This document shows positions 1 to 8,452 of a stretch of DNA of 10,678 bases, piece by piece. Made by a program: the position numbers and the translations under genes. Origin of the DNA: Euperipatoides rowelli. Taxonomy: Eukaryota > Onychophora > Udeonychophora > Euonychophora > Peripatopsidae. The stretch lies in the NCBI GenBank assembly GCA_003024985.2, contig PXIH01S0047202.1; one strand, written 5' to 3'. The stretch's first letter is position 1; the number at the start of each line of letters is the position of its first letter. Below the pieces are notes generated by a model. That model had not been told where the DNA came from and ran no database searches. It worked only from the letters and a program-made list of their open reading frames with translations.

Positions 1-233
1 CCTTACCATAACCCTGAACCCTAACTCCAACTATATATTAATCCCACTATGCCCCAACCCTATGATAATCAACAGTCCTAGCCTTACCTTAACCATGAAC
101 CCTAACTCCAACTATATATTAATCCCACTTTGCCCCAACCCTATGATAATCAACAGTCCTAACCTTACCCATAACCCTGAACCCTAACTCCAACTTCATA
201 TTAAACCCACTTTTTCCCAACCCTATGATAATC
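1..233. repeat. 81-bp tandem satellite with telomere-like words, array edge
   Basis: Three copies of one unit begin at 1, 82 and 163, each opening with CCTTACC, so the period is exactly 81 bp. The third copy loses similarity at about 233, and the array probably continues to the left of the window. Each unit contains CCCTGAACCCTAACTCC, close to the CCCTAA telomere word, then an AT-rich part and CCAACCCTATGATAATC. Copies 1 and 2 differ by only a few substitutions; copy 3 is more diverged and truncated. Every forward frame contains stops (TAA, TGA), so this is not a coding repeat. It may be subtelomeric or an interstitial satellite; the sequence cannot decide which. Confidence 0.9.
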
Positions 234-469
234 TAGAGTTGAAATAATATTTTTTTGATTGATTTTGATAATGGTAATTTTAATTTGTTAACCAATCAAC
301 GCTTATTTTTCCACATATTAATTTGGTGGACAGATAACGGATTCTAGTTAATTTGCTTCCACTTCGTTATAGTTAAATTTTATTTTAAAATTTTGATATT
401 CTGTTTTTATTATTNCATATTTGACTTAAATAAATTAATATCACATTAGGGTTAAACTGAATCTTAATA

Positions 470-486
470 ATATATATATATATAAT
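470..486. repeat. (TA)n microsatellite
   Basis: About seven uninterrupted TA units inside a wider AT-only stretch. This is a simple repeat with no further signal. Confidence 0.8.
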
Positions 487-860
487 ATTAATATTTCATG
501 TAGATTTCTTTCATACTCATAACTAATCACAGAACATCGTTTATTTTTTTTTTAAATAGTAAGAAGAGTTCGTGATCTTCTAGAAATGATTGCAAATTTT
601 CATTTAAAAAACAACATAAATAGATTATAGTTGGAGGTGCTGTAGACAGAGTCTAGAGATAAAGAAAGCACTAATATACCCTTAAGATTAATTAATGCAA
701 TATAATCAAATTTTTATATTTTGATTACAATATTATAGTATAAAATTTTTCCATATGTATTTACTTTTCTAAAATAACATAAAAGAAAACTGTCATCACA
801 CGGTAGCAGAAATTTTCCAATATGGAGTTGCCATAGCAACAACCTGCAAGAATGTTTAAA

Positions 861-903
861 TTTCTTTCTTTTTTTAAAAAAAATAAAAATAAAAATAAAA
901 AAA
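861..903. repeat. T-run followed by (AAAAAT)-like simple repeat
   Basis: A pyrimidine run (TTTCTTTCTT then T5) switches directly into A-rich units of the form AAAAAT. The T and A halves could pair as a weak hairpin. An A-rich end can be the tail of an old plus-strand retroposon, but no body was recognised to its left. Confidence 0.6.
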
Positions 904-1696
904 TGACGCTACTTTTATATCTGCAATATTATCAAATGCACCTATTGAAAATTGAAAAATCAAAACACAAAATGATGAAAAAAATTTAGAAATAATAGAA
1001 TTAGGCAAACAGAAACAACATATCAGCACTTAAACTGTATTTCTTTTAAAAAAGCATTCATCTTAATTGTTTGTCTTCGTATTATTTTGTTGTAATTTAC
1101 TACTATAATTCACTTATTTTCTTTTTTTTTTAATTATTCTATTTTTTTTTTAAATTACACTTTTTATATCGTACACATTAGCATAAATAATGCTTCATAA
1201 ACTCAGAATAATTACCCTTGTCACAAATACTATTTCAACTTGTTTAATATGGACAGTTCTCTACTCATAAAACTGAAATAAAACAAATAAACAACAGATG
1301 GGGTAATACTAATGTTAAATTAATTTGATACTTTACATAGTTCAATGAACATTTCGGTAGGTTAACTTTACTAGTAACATATTGAAAGAATTTGTCAATC
1401 AATTGCTAAATCTATTATTCCAGTCTGCTACATTGATTTAATCTTTTTTTCCACATCAATGTTCAACATGACTTTTATTCTGTCTTTACAATATTATTTT
1501 AATAAATTATTAATATACCTTCACTAAAGAAACATTTATAAATGCTCTTCTATCAGATTATTATTATAGGTTTCTTGCCATGATCCCTAAATTTATCATC
1601 AGAATTATTTGTGGGACAGATGTGTAGGTAAATATTACTACAAATGTTTACAAGATCCAAATCATTCCTGTAAGACTGTCATCTTGAAGAATTTGA

Positions 1697-2050
1697 ATAG
1701 TTTATATTGTAATATGTCAAAGAGATTCACCAAAAAATATTACACCATGTGATGGAATCTATATATTATTACGTGAAGGGAAAACTTTGTACCCCTTTTT
1801 AAGCATATTGCGCTCACGGAGGAGTATGACATTTGGCAGAGTTAAAGTTTATATGGAGAAGGAGTGTAGAAAGCTAAAATTTATATATAATATACTGTAT
1901 GTTACAAATACGTTAAATAAAACATTCATTGTTTACGTTGTGGCGGCTTTTATGAATGTGATACAAATGGCGAGTGATTTCTCTTATAAGTTATGGATCG
2001 AATTTAGACTATATACTGGATTACTAGTTATTATGAATGGACCAAAATAG
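1697..2050 (+). other. Open stretch of unknown meaning (118 codons, no proper start)
   Basis: This frame has no stop from 1697, just after a TGA, to a TAG at 2048, which is longer than its AT-rich surroundings. The centre (about 1790-1990) is less AT-rich, with words such as GCGCTCACGGAGGAG and TGTGGCGGC. The first ATG in the frame lies at about 1745 or later, depending on the start chosen. The implied protein (for example SILRSRRSMTFGRV) matches no family I recognise, has no clear domain or signal peptide, and lacks convincing splice sites. It may be part of an unrecognised dispersed repeat or chance openness. I do not call it a gene. Confidence 0.2.
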
Positions 2051-3483
2051 GAATTAACAAAAATGTAATAGAAACCAATAATGTATTTAAAGATAGACAA
2101 CAAGTAATATAAATAAAGATATAAAAGAAAGAAGAAAAAAAGACAAACTGCATAGGAAAGAAAGAATAAAAGCATAGCTGCTATTAATTCTGCAAAGCAT
2201 AGCTAAATAGTAAAACACTTCCTATTAATGTTGTGAAAAAAAAAATAACAAATAAAAATAAATAATTCCAAATTCTAACACTGTGAATGCTATGGTGAAA
2301 TACACCTGATATGTGTATATGACACTAGGGATGATATATAAAAAAATGAGATGGTGAAGAAGAAAGGAACAAGATGGATAAATAACAGTTCCTTTAAGAA
2401 TGTTAGCAAAGTTGCCTTTTGTCATATCACGAAATGCCAAGACTTATTCCTATCACACCATTGTTGTTGTTTTTTTCTGAACCAAACCAGAATTAAAATA
2501 TTGAAAAGATCTCCCTGTGATATGTGACAATGAATGTTTACAATGCAAATGGTCATTGGTATACCATGATAGAAGAGTTTGTGAATTTTAATGTGTTAGG
2601 TAAGGTATTTGCTATCCAGTTCATTTGGAAAGATGTCATTGGAACTTTACATTCCATTCTTAATGGATCAGGTTCATTGTATTGATTTTGATCACTCACC
2701 TATTGTGATAAATTTCTGTGCAGATTTCAGGCTTATTTCAGGGATCTTAATATTTATTTATGACATTGTTTAAATCATAGTCATGACCTGTGCTGCAGCC
2801 GTGAATGCCCCGTGGCCACATATGTCCCCTAATGTGACAAATAACGATAATAAATAATGAAATTAAGGTTATGTGCTAATTGGTTCATTTTAATTATATT
2901 AGTTTTAATGCTTCTCCATACAGCCACCAATATAATAAAATTAATTGTGGGAGTTTCAATTTTGGAAGTAATAATAAATTTTGTTACTAGAGGGGGTAGT
3001 TAACACATTCATTGCAAGTTCAATATTTCTTGAAAGTAACATAAACATATTTCTAGTCATTTCTGGAAAAAAATGCATATTGGTCAATGATTGCACATGA
3101 CAGTGCAAATGTAACCAAATAGCACCATCAATATTAAAGAGAAATATAGCTTTATAATTCAGTCAAATTAAGATAATAAGAAATCATTACTTTATCTTTC
3201 TCTCGGCACCATAAATAAATATAACCCAAAGATAATTAGATTAAGAAGCACAATAATGTTAAATCAACGATTAAATTTGCATAATTTCGCCTAACTTAAT
3301 GCAATAACTGCAAAATATGAACCATTGAAAACTTTTGATAAATAATGAAGAATTATGAAGAAAAAAGTTAATTTACCATATTGAAATTCAGGTTAAATTG
3401 CCAATAAAATGATTTAGATTTTGAAATATAGCAACTAAATTCATTTAAATATTTCATGATGTATTTTAAATGTCTTAATTATC
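2051..3483. other. AT-rich non-coding stretch, nothing recognised
   Basis: No gene, RNA or transposon end was seen. A short less AT-rich patch lies near 2790-2830 (GCTGCAGCCGTGAATGCCCC) without a recognisable identity. The segment near 2911-2960 (CCATACAGCCACC...) weakly resembles units of the degenerate repeat at 3484-3860, so that family may extend or be dispersed here. Confidence 0.5.
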
Positions 3484-3860
3484 TTTCACACTTCCAGTGC
3501 ATATTATACAATAATCACTGCTTCATAAAGTTTACATTATTTATCCAATAATAATATAAAATTAATAATACATGAACAGCCAATGAAATAATTCATTGTT
3601 ATGTAATGCAATAACCTCTCTTTCATACAGTCACTGTTATTTTATCCATTATGAAAGTAATAATAGATTTCAACCAATCAAATCATTCTATTCCAATAGC
3701 CTCCCTTTCACAAGTTTCCATTGTATGTCCAAAGATTATGAAATTAATTATAGATAATCAATCAATGGATAGATTTCATTCTAATGAAGCAATTCATGTT
3801 TCTCTGTCATAATTTATCCAATGAGGTAAAAATAGTAACAGATAATCAATGAAATCAGTT
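3484..3860. repeat. Degenerate tandem repeat, unit about 86-100 bp
   Basis: Shared blocks recur in the same order. A TTCA(T/C)A block is at 3522, 3622, 3707 and 3793, a TTATCCA-like block at 3541, 3642, 3725 (ATGTCCA) and 3814, and an AATAATAGAT / AATCAATGAAAT block follows. Spacing is 100, 85 and 86 bp for the first anchor and 101, 84 and 89 bp for the second. A further partial unit may begin at 3484 (TTTCACA). Copies are diverged and very AT-rich, so some similarity may be compositional. It could be an old minisatellite or the internal repeats of a decayed transposon. Confidence 0.45.
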
Positions 3861-4453
3861 ACTTCAAATGTTCATCTTAACATTATTTGGTAATAGGAAA
3901 CTATCTTCATATTACCTGAGAATCTAAGAATCTCATTTCAATGAATAGATAATTTATACAATGATATACACATATTGAAAAATACACGTTTCAACAACTT
4001 TTAAAAAGTAATTAAATTCATTGTAAATATAAGAATAATAATAGAGTATAAATATTAGAATTAAAAAAAAAATATATATAATAAACCAATTAGAATGCCA
4101 GGAATATATATTATTTTTTATGAAATCATAATTTATTGTTCTGCTTTTTATTTTTAATTAATTTTACTATGTTTCTATTAAAGAAACATTGTGTAAACAG
4201 ATTCTATTTCACTAAATACAGTAGCTCTTTTATTTATTGATATAATCTCTAATCCATTTTTAACTTGATTACCTTTCATACTTTAAATGTTATTTTCATT
4301 AACCTAATAAGAACATTGTTGTAGAAATCTTTTCAGTTTTAATGATAATATTCTGATATATTATTTAAAATTGTTAAAAATATTAGACACACCTACACAA
4401 AGATTAAAAAGTCCTTTAGAAAAACAAAACACTTAATTACATTTCATCTCCAG
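3861..4453. other. AT-rich non-coding stretch, nothing recognised
   Basis: Very AT-rich sequence with A-runs and T-runs (for example 4063-4080). No gene, RNA or transposon end was identified. The last bases (TTACATTTCATCTCCAG, ending at 4453) look like a splice acceptor for the candidate exon that follows. Confidence 0.5.
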
Positions 4454-4619
4454 CTGATGTAGAAAATCTACAAGGAAAAATCTGTTTTGTTGAGTCTTAT
4501 CGGTTTACATGTGGGAGAGACGGCTATCCTATCATCTGTTTTAATGAATATTAATATGAAAAAATTGCTTGCTGCAAGCAGAAGAATTAATCTAGATATT
4601 TCAGATTTAAAATCGTCAG
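4454..4619 (+). other. Candidate internal exon, low confidence
   Basis: The segment is bounded by a pyrimidine-rich CTCCAG at 4453 and by TCAG|GTAATT at 4619/4620, which fit acceptor and donor consensus. A second possible acceptor is GATGTAG, ending at 4462. From 4463 one frame is open through the donor and on to a TAG at 4706. It contains SLIGLHVGE and LAASRRINLDISDL, a helix-like pattern of alternating hydrophobic and charged residues. From 4456 another frame is open to a TAA at 4552 (motif SYRFTCGRDGYP). The two frames cannot both be the product, and neither resembles a family I know. Short splice-like words are common in AT-rich DNA, so chance is the leading alternative. Confidence 0.2.
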
Positions 4620-4708
4620 GTAATTTATTTTTATCTTACCTTGAAAGTGCACTATGTGTATTTAAGGTTCTTGATAAGTTTATTTGTTTTAATGCATTGC
4701 AGTTATAG

Positions 4709-4917
4709 TTGAAATCTTTATTGTTTTGTGTCTGTTTTGTACTACAAATGTTTCAATGTCAATGAATTAGAGCTTCTATTGCGTCTACTTATGTAGAATG
4801 GTCAATATTTTATCAAAAATTAGTCAAATCATAGATTCAGAAGACTGGGTGCTAGGATAAATGCCTATTAATGGTGCTGAAATATATTTTGCCTCATTAG
4901 TAATATACTAGAGAATA
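4709..4917. other. AT-rich spacer, nothing recognised
   Basis: No feature was seen. Its right end (ATATACTAGAGAATAAA, up to 4919) directly precedes the first hairpin-like unit and may belong to the same element. Confidence 0.5.
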
Positions 4918-4990
4918 AACCCGTTAGACGAGCAACCAACTTTTTTTTTGAAGCCCGTTACACGGGCATGAAAGATTTTTTTTTTTCTAA
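4918..4990. mobile_element. Tandem hairpin units, probable transposon terminus
   Basis: Two related units lie 34 bp apart: CCCGTTAGACGAGC at 4920-4933 and GCCCGTTACACGGGC at 4953-4967. The second is a perfect 6-bp-stem hairpin (GCCCGT / ACGGGC) with a three-base loop. The first is the same word with the stem broken by substitutions. Each is followed, after a few bases, by a T-run (9 and 11 bases). GC-rich CCCG...CGGG hairpins next to ACTAG-like AT-rich DNA resemble ends of dispersed elements in many eukaryotes, but the family is not identified. No matching second end was found in the window. Confidence 0.45.
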
Positions 4991-5311
4991 GAGAAAACAC
5001 TACTTAAGGTTTTTAATAATAGTTCCTGTGCCGAGCATAGATGGAGCTGTTCCTGACTTCAGAACATAATCTTATTCCATTATAGATTGCATAGAGTACA
5101 CCTTGGGACAAATATGTAATATTTTTAGCATTTTCCTTAATATTTGGAAATGTAACTGGTAGTCTATATGTAAGCCATAAAACATTAATGAGAAAAGAAA
5201 AATATATTTGAATCAAAGTTACTATTGCAACAATTACTATATAAATTAATCTTAATCTATATAAATTATTAGAAACATATATTTATAGGTTTTTTTAAAT
5301 ATTTAGATACT
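4991..5311. other. AT-rich spacer, nothing recognised
   Basis: A 67-codon minus-strand open stretch at 5013-5216 has no recognisable protein features and looks like chance. No RNA or transposon signal was seen before the 49-bp array begins. Confidence 0.5.
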
Positions 5312-5937
5312 CACCGTTACTGAAGAAATATAAACAAATGATATGTTGTTGCAAAGTTCTAACTTCTACTGAACAGTTCTGGATAAATCTGGTATTGCTG
5401 AAAACCTCTAACTTCTAATGAACAGATCCGAATAAATCTGGTATTGCTGAAAGGTCCTAACTTCAACTGAACAGATCTGAAGAAATCTGGTATTGCTGAA
5501 AGGTCCTAACTTCTACTGAATAGATCTGAAGAAATCTGGTATTGCTGAAAGGTCCTAACTTCAACTGAACAGATCTGAAGAAAACTGGTATTGCTGAAAG
5601 GTCCTAACTTCTACTGAACAGATCTGAAGAAAACTGGTAATACTGAAAACCTCTAACTTCTATTGAACAGATCTGAAGAAATCTGGTATTGCTGAAAGGT
5701 CCTAACTTCAACTGAACAGATCTGGGTAAATCTGGTATTGTTGAAAAACCTGAACTTCTGATGAACAGATCTGAACAACTATAATATTGCTGAAAAGCTC
5801 TAACTTCTATTGAACATAGCTGAACAAATCTGGTATTGCTGAAATGCCCTAACTTCTATTGAACAGGTCTGAACAAGTATGGTATTGCTGAAAAGCCCAC
5901 TTCTAAAGAACAGATTTGATCAAATCTGGTGTTGCTG

Positions 5938-5953
5938 TAAACTCCTAATTTCT
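5938..5953. repeat. Left 16-bp target-site duplication of the SINE
   Basis: TAAACTCCTAATTTCT is identical to 6212-6227. It is part of a 49-bp array unit. The unit is interrupted right after it and resumes after the second copy. Confidence 0.8.
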
Positions 5954-5964
5954 GTCCCGCTTCA

Positions 5965-5976
5965 TGGTCTAGTCAG
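5965..5976 (+). promoter_or_regulatory. RNA polymerase III A-box-like element of the SINE
   Basis: TGGTCTAGTCAG agrees with the tRNA A-box pattern TRGYNNARYNGG except for one position. Its distance from the insert's 5' end (about 11 bases) fits a tRNA-derived head. Confidence 0.6.
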
Positions 5977-6026
5977 CAACGATGCTGGCTGAAAGCGATG
6001 TGACGACATATGCTGGGAGTAATACA

Positions 6027-6037
6027 AGTTTGCACCC
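6027..6037 (+). promoter_or_regulatory. Weak pol III B-box-like element of the SINE
   Basis: AGTTTGCACCC keeps GTT, the G and the final CC of GGTTCGANNCC but has three substitutions. Its position relative to the A box is right, so it reads as a decayed B box. Confidence 0.45.
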
Positions 6038-6211
6038 CAGCCGAGCCGGTTATGGAACGTTTTTTTCTCTGGCTTCTAACACCTTGCCAAAGTTTTTAAC
6101 CAAGTACGTTGGCTCAGAAAGGAACCTGGTATATAAAATGTTAAACAATGTTAAGTTTATAATTTTCTATTACAAATAAATTAATTTCCTGTGAAGTAAT
6201 GATATTTTTTT

Positions 6212-6227
6212 TAAACTCCTAATTTCT
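6212..6227. repeat. Right 16-bp target-site duplication of the SINE
   Basis: TAAACTCCTAATTTCT is identical to 5938-5953. Removing the insert and one copy restores the 49-bp array in register (AAT anchors at 6221 and 6270 are 49 bp apart). Confidence 0.8.
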
Positions 6228-6292
6228 ACTGAAGAGATCTAAACAAATAAGGTATTATTGTAAAACCCTAATTTCTACTAAAGAGATATAAT

Positions 6293-7599
6293 GTGATTAA
6301 TTAAAGAATGATTGTAGATAAAGTAAGATTCATGAAAGTAGATGTTAGGGAATCCTGTGCTGGAAATGCTCGGGGGTTAAAAGTTTATTATTAAAAATAC
6401 AGTTGTTAAATAAAGCTGCAAGCTCTGGGACAAGCAGGGTGCAAGAAACACCAATATGAAATGATAATTTAATAAACTTGGGTGAGGGGGAGGCAAAGAC
6501 AGATGTAAACAAAGTCTATTTTGGTTAAAACAGGGAACACAACATTGAAAGTTTAAATGCACCAAGGGAACAAGATTGACTAGAAGTCAAAATCTCATAA
6601 AAACATTAGATACATTTGATAGTTTAAAAATAAAGATAAAATCAAAACAGTTTGATCTTAAATCTAATATCTAGGCATGATATATAAAAGTTGGAGTAAT
6701 TACATCAAAGACCAGATATTATTATCCTTTATGTTATACAATTAATGTCAGCTTTGATGTTTTTTTTTTGTTTATAGAATGAAATTTTATCTGTTTTTCC
6801 CAAGATGTACTGTATATTCTTCTCTTAAATGTAAACAACAATTTAACAAAAAGTTTATTGAAAGTTCAAAATGTATTAAATCTACACTTATGTGGATTCT
6901 ACAAATAGTTTTATTTTCTCTTCTAACTATTGAAAGTATCTTTTCAAATCATATTTTTTATATAATTCTATAATCATATATTGTATCCATTTAATAACTG
7001 AAATATTATATTTTAGAATGTTAATAAGCCAATTATATCATAATAAATGCCAACTAAATACAAAAGCCTATATGATTTTTGTTTTTGTTGTGAAATCGTT
7101 TAGGTCCTCAATTAAATGATCATGCTGTCTTTGTCTTTTCAGTCCGATATTTACACATTCTTTTCAGGCCTAATCTTTTTTAACATGACCGTGTTGCACT
7201 TGGCCAAATTCACTTGTGGTTTGTTACAATAATTATATTAATGTTAAACCTAATTCTCTTGTGTATGAATCTTGTTTTAAGCTGCTTCAAATTCTCCATT
7301 TTTGTCTTGTATAGAGAGACACTTTATTATCAATTATTATAATAATTTACATTTTCCTTATGCATCTATAACACCCAACATATGGACAAAGATGGACCAT
7401 ATATTTCAACACAAAATATTTAGATTGAAGTTATTATATCCAACATCTTGCATGTAAATTTTTTTAAGCTCAAGCTTAATAAAAGTATTCGGTTCGATTC
7501 TAATGTCTTGAAACAATTTTAAACATCTTAACTTCCAAATGGCAAACAAAAATACAGTAATAAAACATAAAACAGTTACATTACCAATAAAGGAGTCAA
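6293..7599. other. AT-rich non-coding stretch, nothing recognised
   Basis: No gene, RNA or transposon terminus could be supported. A T10-GTTTATAG word at about 6760-6778 resembles a splice acceptor, but the 64-codon frame after it is low in information and ends in hydrophobic AT-driven codons. The part from about 7450 to 7599 may be the 3' untranslated end of the minus-strand LINE to its right, including a short T-run at 7459-7465 that would be an A-tract on the LINE strand. This boundary is a guess. Confidence 0.5.
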
Positions 7600-7619
7600 T
7601 AAGTTGGCCTAAGGAATTT

Positions 7620-7960
7620 AGTTCCGTTAATTACATAGAGTAATTCTTTCCATCCAGCATCTAGCTCCTTCGAAGAAGGGGCAAAACAGAAACATGTGAT
7701 CCATTGTTTCCATAAATCACAGGAGATATAACTAGGGTCTATATTGAATTTAAATTTTCCAATAAGGAAATCATTTAATGGTAGAGCCTTAAAATATTTT
7801 TGTTACAAAATCAACCACATTTAGGGGTAAGAGGTTGTTCTTAGCCATACAATTGATGAGGGGGAAAGTAATCGATTTGCATTACCTTGATAGTATAAAT
7901 CTCTAACATTTATGTAGCAAACTTTTGTACCATCAGGAAATTTTAGGAGATCATCAAATA
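7620..7960 (-). pseudogene. LINE ORF2 C-terminal fragment with Cys/His block
   Basis: Three neighbouring frames carry related pieces: DDLLKFPDGTKVCYINVRDL (about 7900-7955), then NDFLIGKFKFNID and SYISCDLW (about 7720-7790), then METMDHMFLFCPFFEGARCW (about 7640-7710). The words C-D-L, E-T-M-D-H and F-L-F-C-P fit the C-x(2)-C...H-x(4)-C type block followed by a Trp that ends ORF2 in many L1/Tx1 elements. At least two frameshifts separate them. About 110 bp of low-complexity DNA (7961-8071) lies between this part and the thumb fragment. Confidence 0.7.
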
Positions 7961-8071
7961 GATCTTAATACTGTGTATATAGTTTTAATTGTGTGTGGGG
8001 GGAGGTGGAGGTGGAGTATCAGTAGGCTGAAGAGCTATATGTATATATATTATTAGACTCAGAGAATTTAA
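7961..8071. repeat. Low-complexity GT/GGAGGT and TA stretch inside the LINE
   Basis: A GTGTGTGGGGGG run passes into repeated GGAGGT units (7991-8014), and a TATATGTATATATATT run follows at 8037-8051. No LINE-like residues are seen here. The G-rich part has at least four GG tracts, so a two-layer G-quadruplex is conceivable on the plus strand. Confidence 0.6.
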
Positions 8072-8452
8072 TTATAAAACGAAGGCATTTGCACTTATTA
8101 ATCTCAAAAAAATGTTGACATCTATCAAACCCAGACCTCCTTTGTTTAAATGAGGGTACAGTCCTCCTCTGCTGATCAGGTGAATTTTACCTTTCCATAT
8201 AAAGTGACCAAATAGTGTGTTAACTTTTGCCAGGAATTGCTTTGTGAGTTTATAATGACTCATGTAATAAATAAGTTTCGGAAAGCAAAAAAGATTGACT
8301 ATTTTTATTTTCAAAATAATTTGGAGATATGCAAACCTGATATTTTCTAACAAGCTCTTGTATATGTCCAAGATTTGTGTTTGTATCTTGTTTCTTGCTT
8401 CATTACCAAAAATGGGGTATGGTAGACCTAAGTATGACTTAGGAGGCTGCAT
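8072..8452 (-). pseudogene. LINE ORF2 fragment: RT thumb-side domain
   Basis: This is the longest intact piece of the element, about 126 codons. It opens with KSYLGLPYPIFG, matching the YLG block after motif D. It continues through KIKIVNLFCFPKLIYY, LFGHFIWKGK and LYPHLNKGGLGLIDV, the usual K..PKLLY, FIW and GG.GL blocks of L1/Tx1-type elements. The reading frame ends after ANAFVL at a TAA. The ATG at its start is not a true start; the domain is an internal part of a much longer protein. Plus-strand frames over the same bases are shadows. Confidence 0.85.

Larger units (their letters stand above)
234..1696. other. AT-rich non-coding stretch, no gene seen
   Basis: No open frame of useful length, RNA gene or transposon end was recognised. 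It contains one ambiguous base (n at 415), a short TA run near 470-486, and a T-run running into an A-rich AAAAT-type simple repeat at 861-903. Several other T-runs and A-runs are typical of neutral AT-rich intergenic or intronic DNA. Confidence 0.6.
5954..6211 (+). mobile_element. tRNA-derived SINE inserted in the 49-bp array
   Basis: The insert is about 258 bp between two exact 16-bp direct repeats. Its 5' part resembles a tRNA gene. An A-box-like TGGTCTAGTCAG at 5965-5976 matches the pol III consensus at nearly all positions. A weaker B-box-like AGTTTGCACCC lies at 6027-6037, about 50 bp downstream, and is followed by CCAGCCGAGCC, like a tRNA 3' arm. The rest (about 6060-6211) is an unrelated AT-rich body ending in a T-run at 6205-6212. 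SINEs are pol III transcribed and copied by LINE enzymes in trans, which leaves duplications of this size. A 7-T run at 6060-6066 would stop pol III early, so this copy is probably inactive. The 65-codon open frame across it is incidental. Family unknown. Confidence 0.75.
5312..6292. repeat. 49-bp minisatellite, about 15 units, split by a SINE
   Basis: The word AACTTCTACTGAACAG recurs with strict 49-bp spacing at 5361, 5410, 5459, 5508, 5557, 5606, 5655, 5704, 5753, 5802 and 5851. A diverged first unit starts at 5312, one unit near 5898 has lost a few bases, and further units lie at 5947/6221 and 6270. The rest of the unit reads roughly AGATCTGAAGAAATCTGG then TATTGCTGAAAGGTCCT. The central CAGATCTG is a perfect 8-bp palindrome in many copies. 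Middle units (5459-5700) are most alike and the edges are diverged, as expected for an array kept uniform at its centre. A period of 49 is not a multiple of three, so this is not a protein repeat. Units touch with no unique spacers, so it is not a CRISPR array. Confidence 0.95.

Noticed and set aside
1984-2440. Two minus-strand open frames (1984-2175 and 2225-2440)
   Set aside because: The products are hydrophobic, low-complexity sequences (Phe, Leu, Tyr, Ile) produced by A-rich plus-strand DNA, with no family resemblance.
4953-4990. Helitron 3' end (hairpin followed by CTAA)
   Set aside because: The CTAA at 4987 lies 19 bases after the stem, farther than the usual 10-12, and is followed by G rather than T. 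The Helitron criteria are not met.
5312-5950. Hammerhead ribozyme repeats, suggested by recurring CTGA and GAAA words
   Set aside because: The conserved CTGATGA core and matching stems are missing in every unit.
5982-6179. 65-codon plus-strand open frame
   Set aside because: It runs across the tRNA-like head and body of the SINE, so it is not a gene.
5312-6292. CRISPR array
   Set aside because: The 49-bp units are directly adjacent with no unique spacers, and the context is eukaryotic.
6377-6973. Short open frames at 6377-6565 (minus) and 6779-6973 (plus)
   Set aside because: No recognisable domain, no convincing splice context or conservation evidence; the lengths are within chance.
7491-7501. 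GGTTCGATTCT, resembling a tRNA B box
   Set aside because: No A box at suitable distance and no tRNA-like stems around it; taken as chance.
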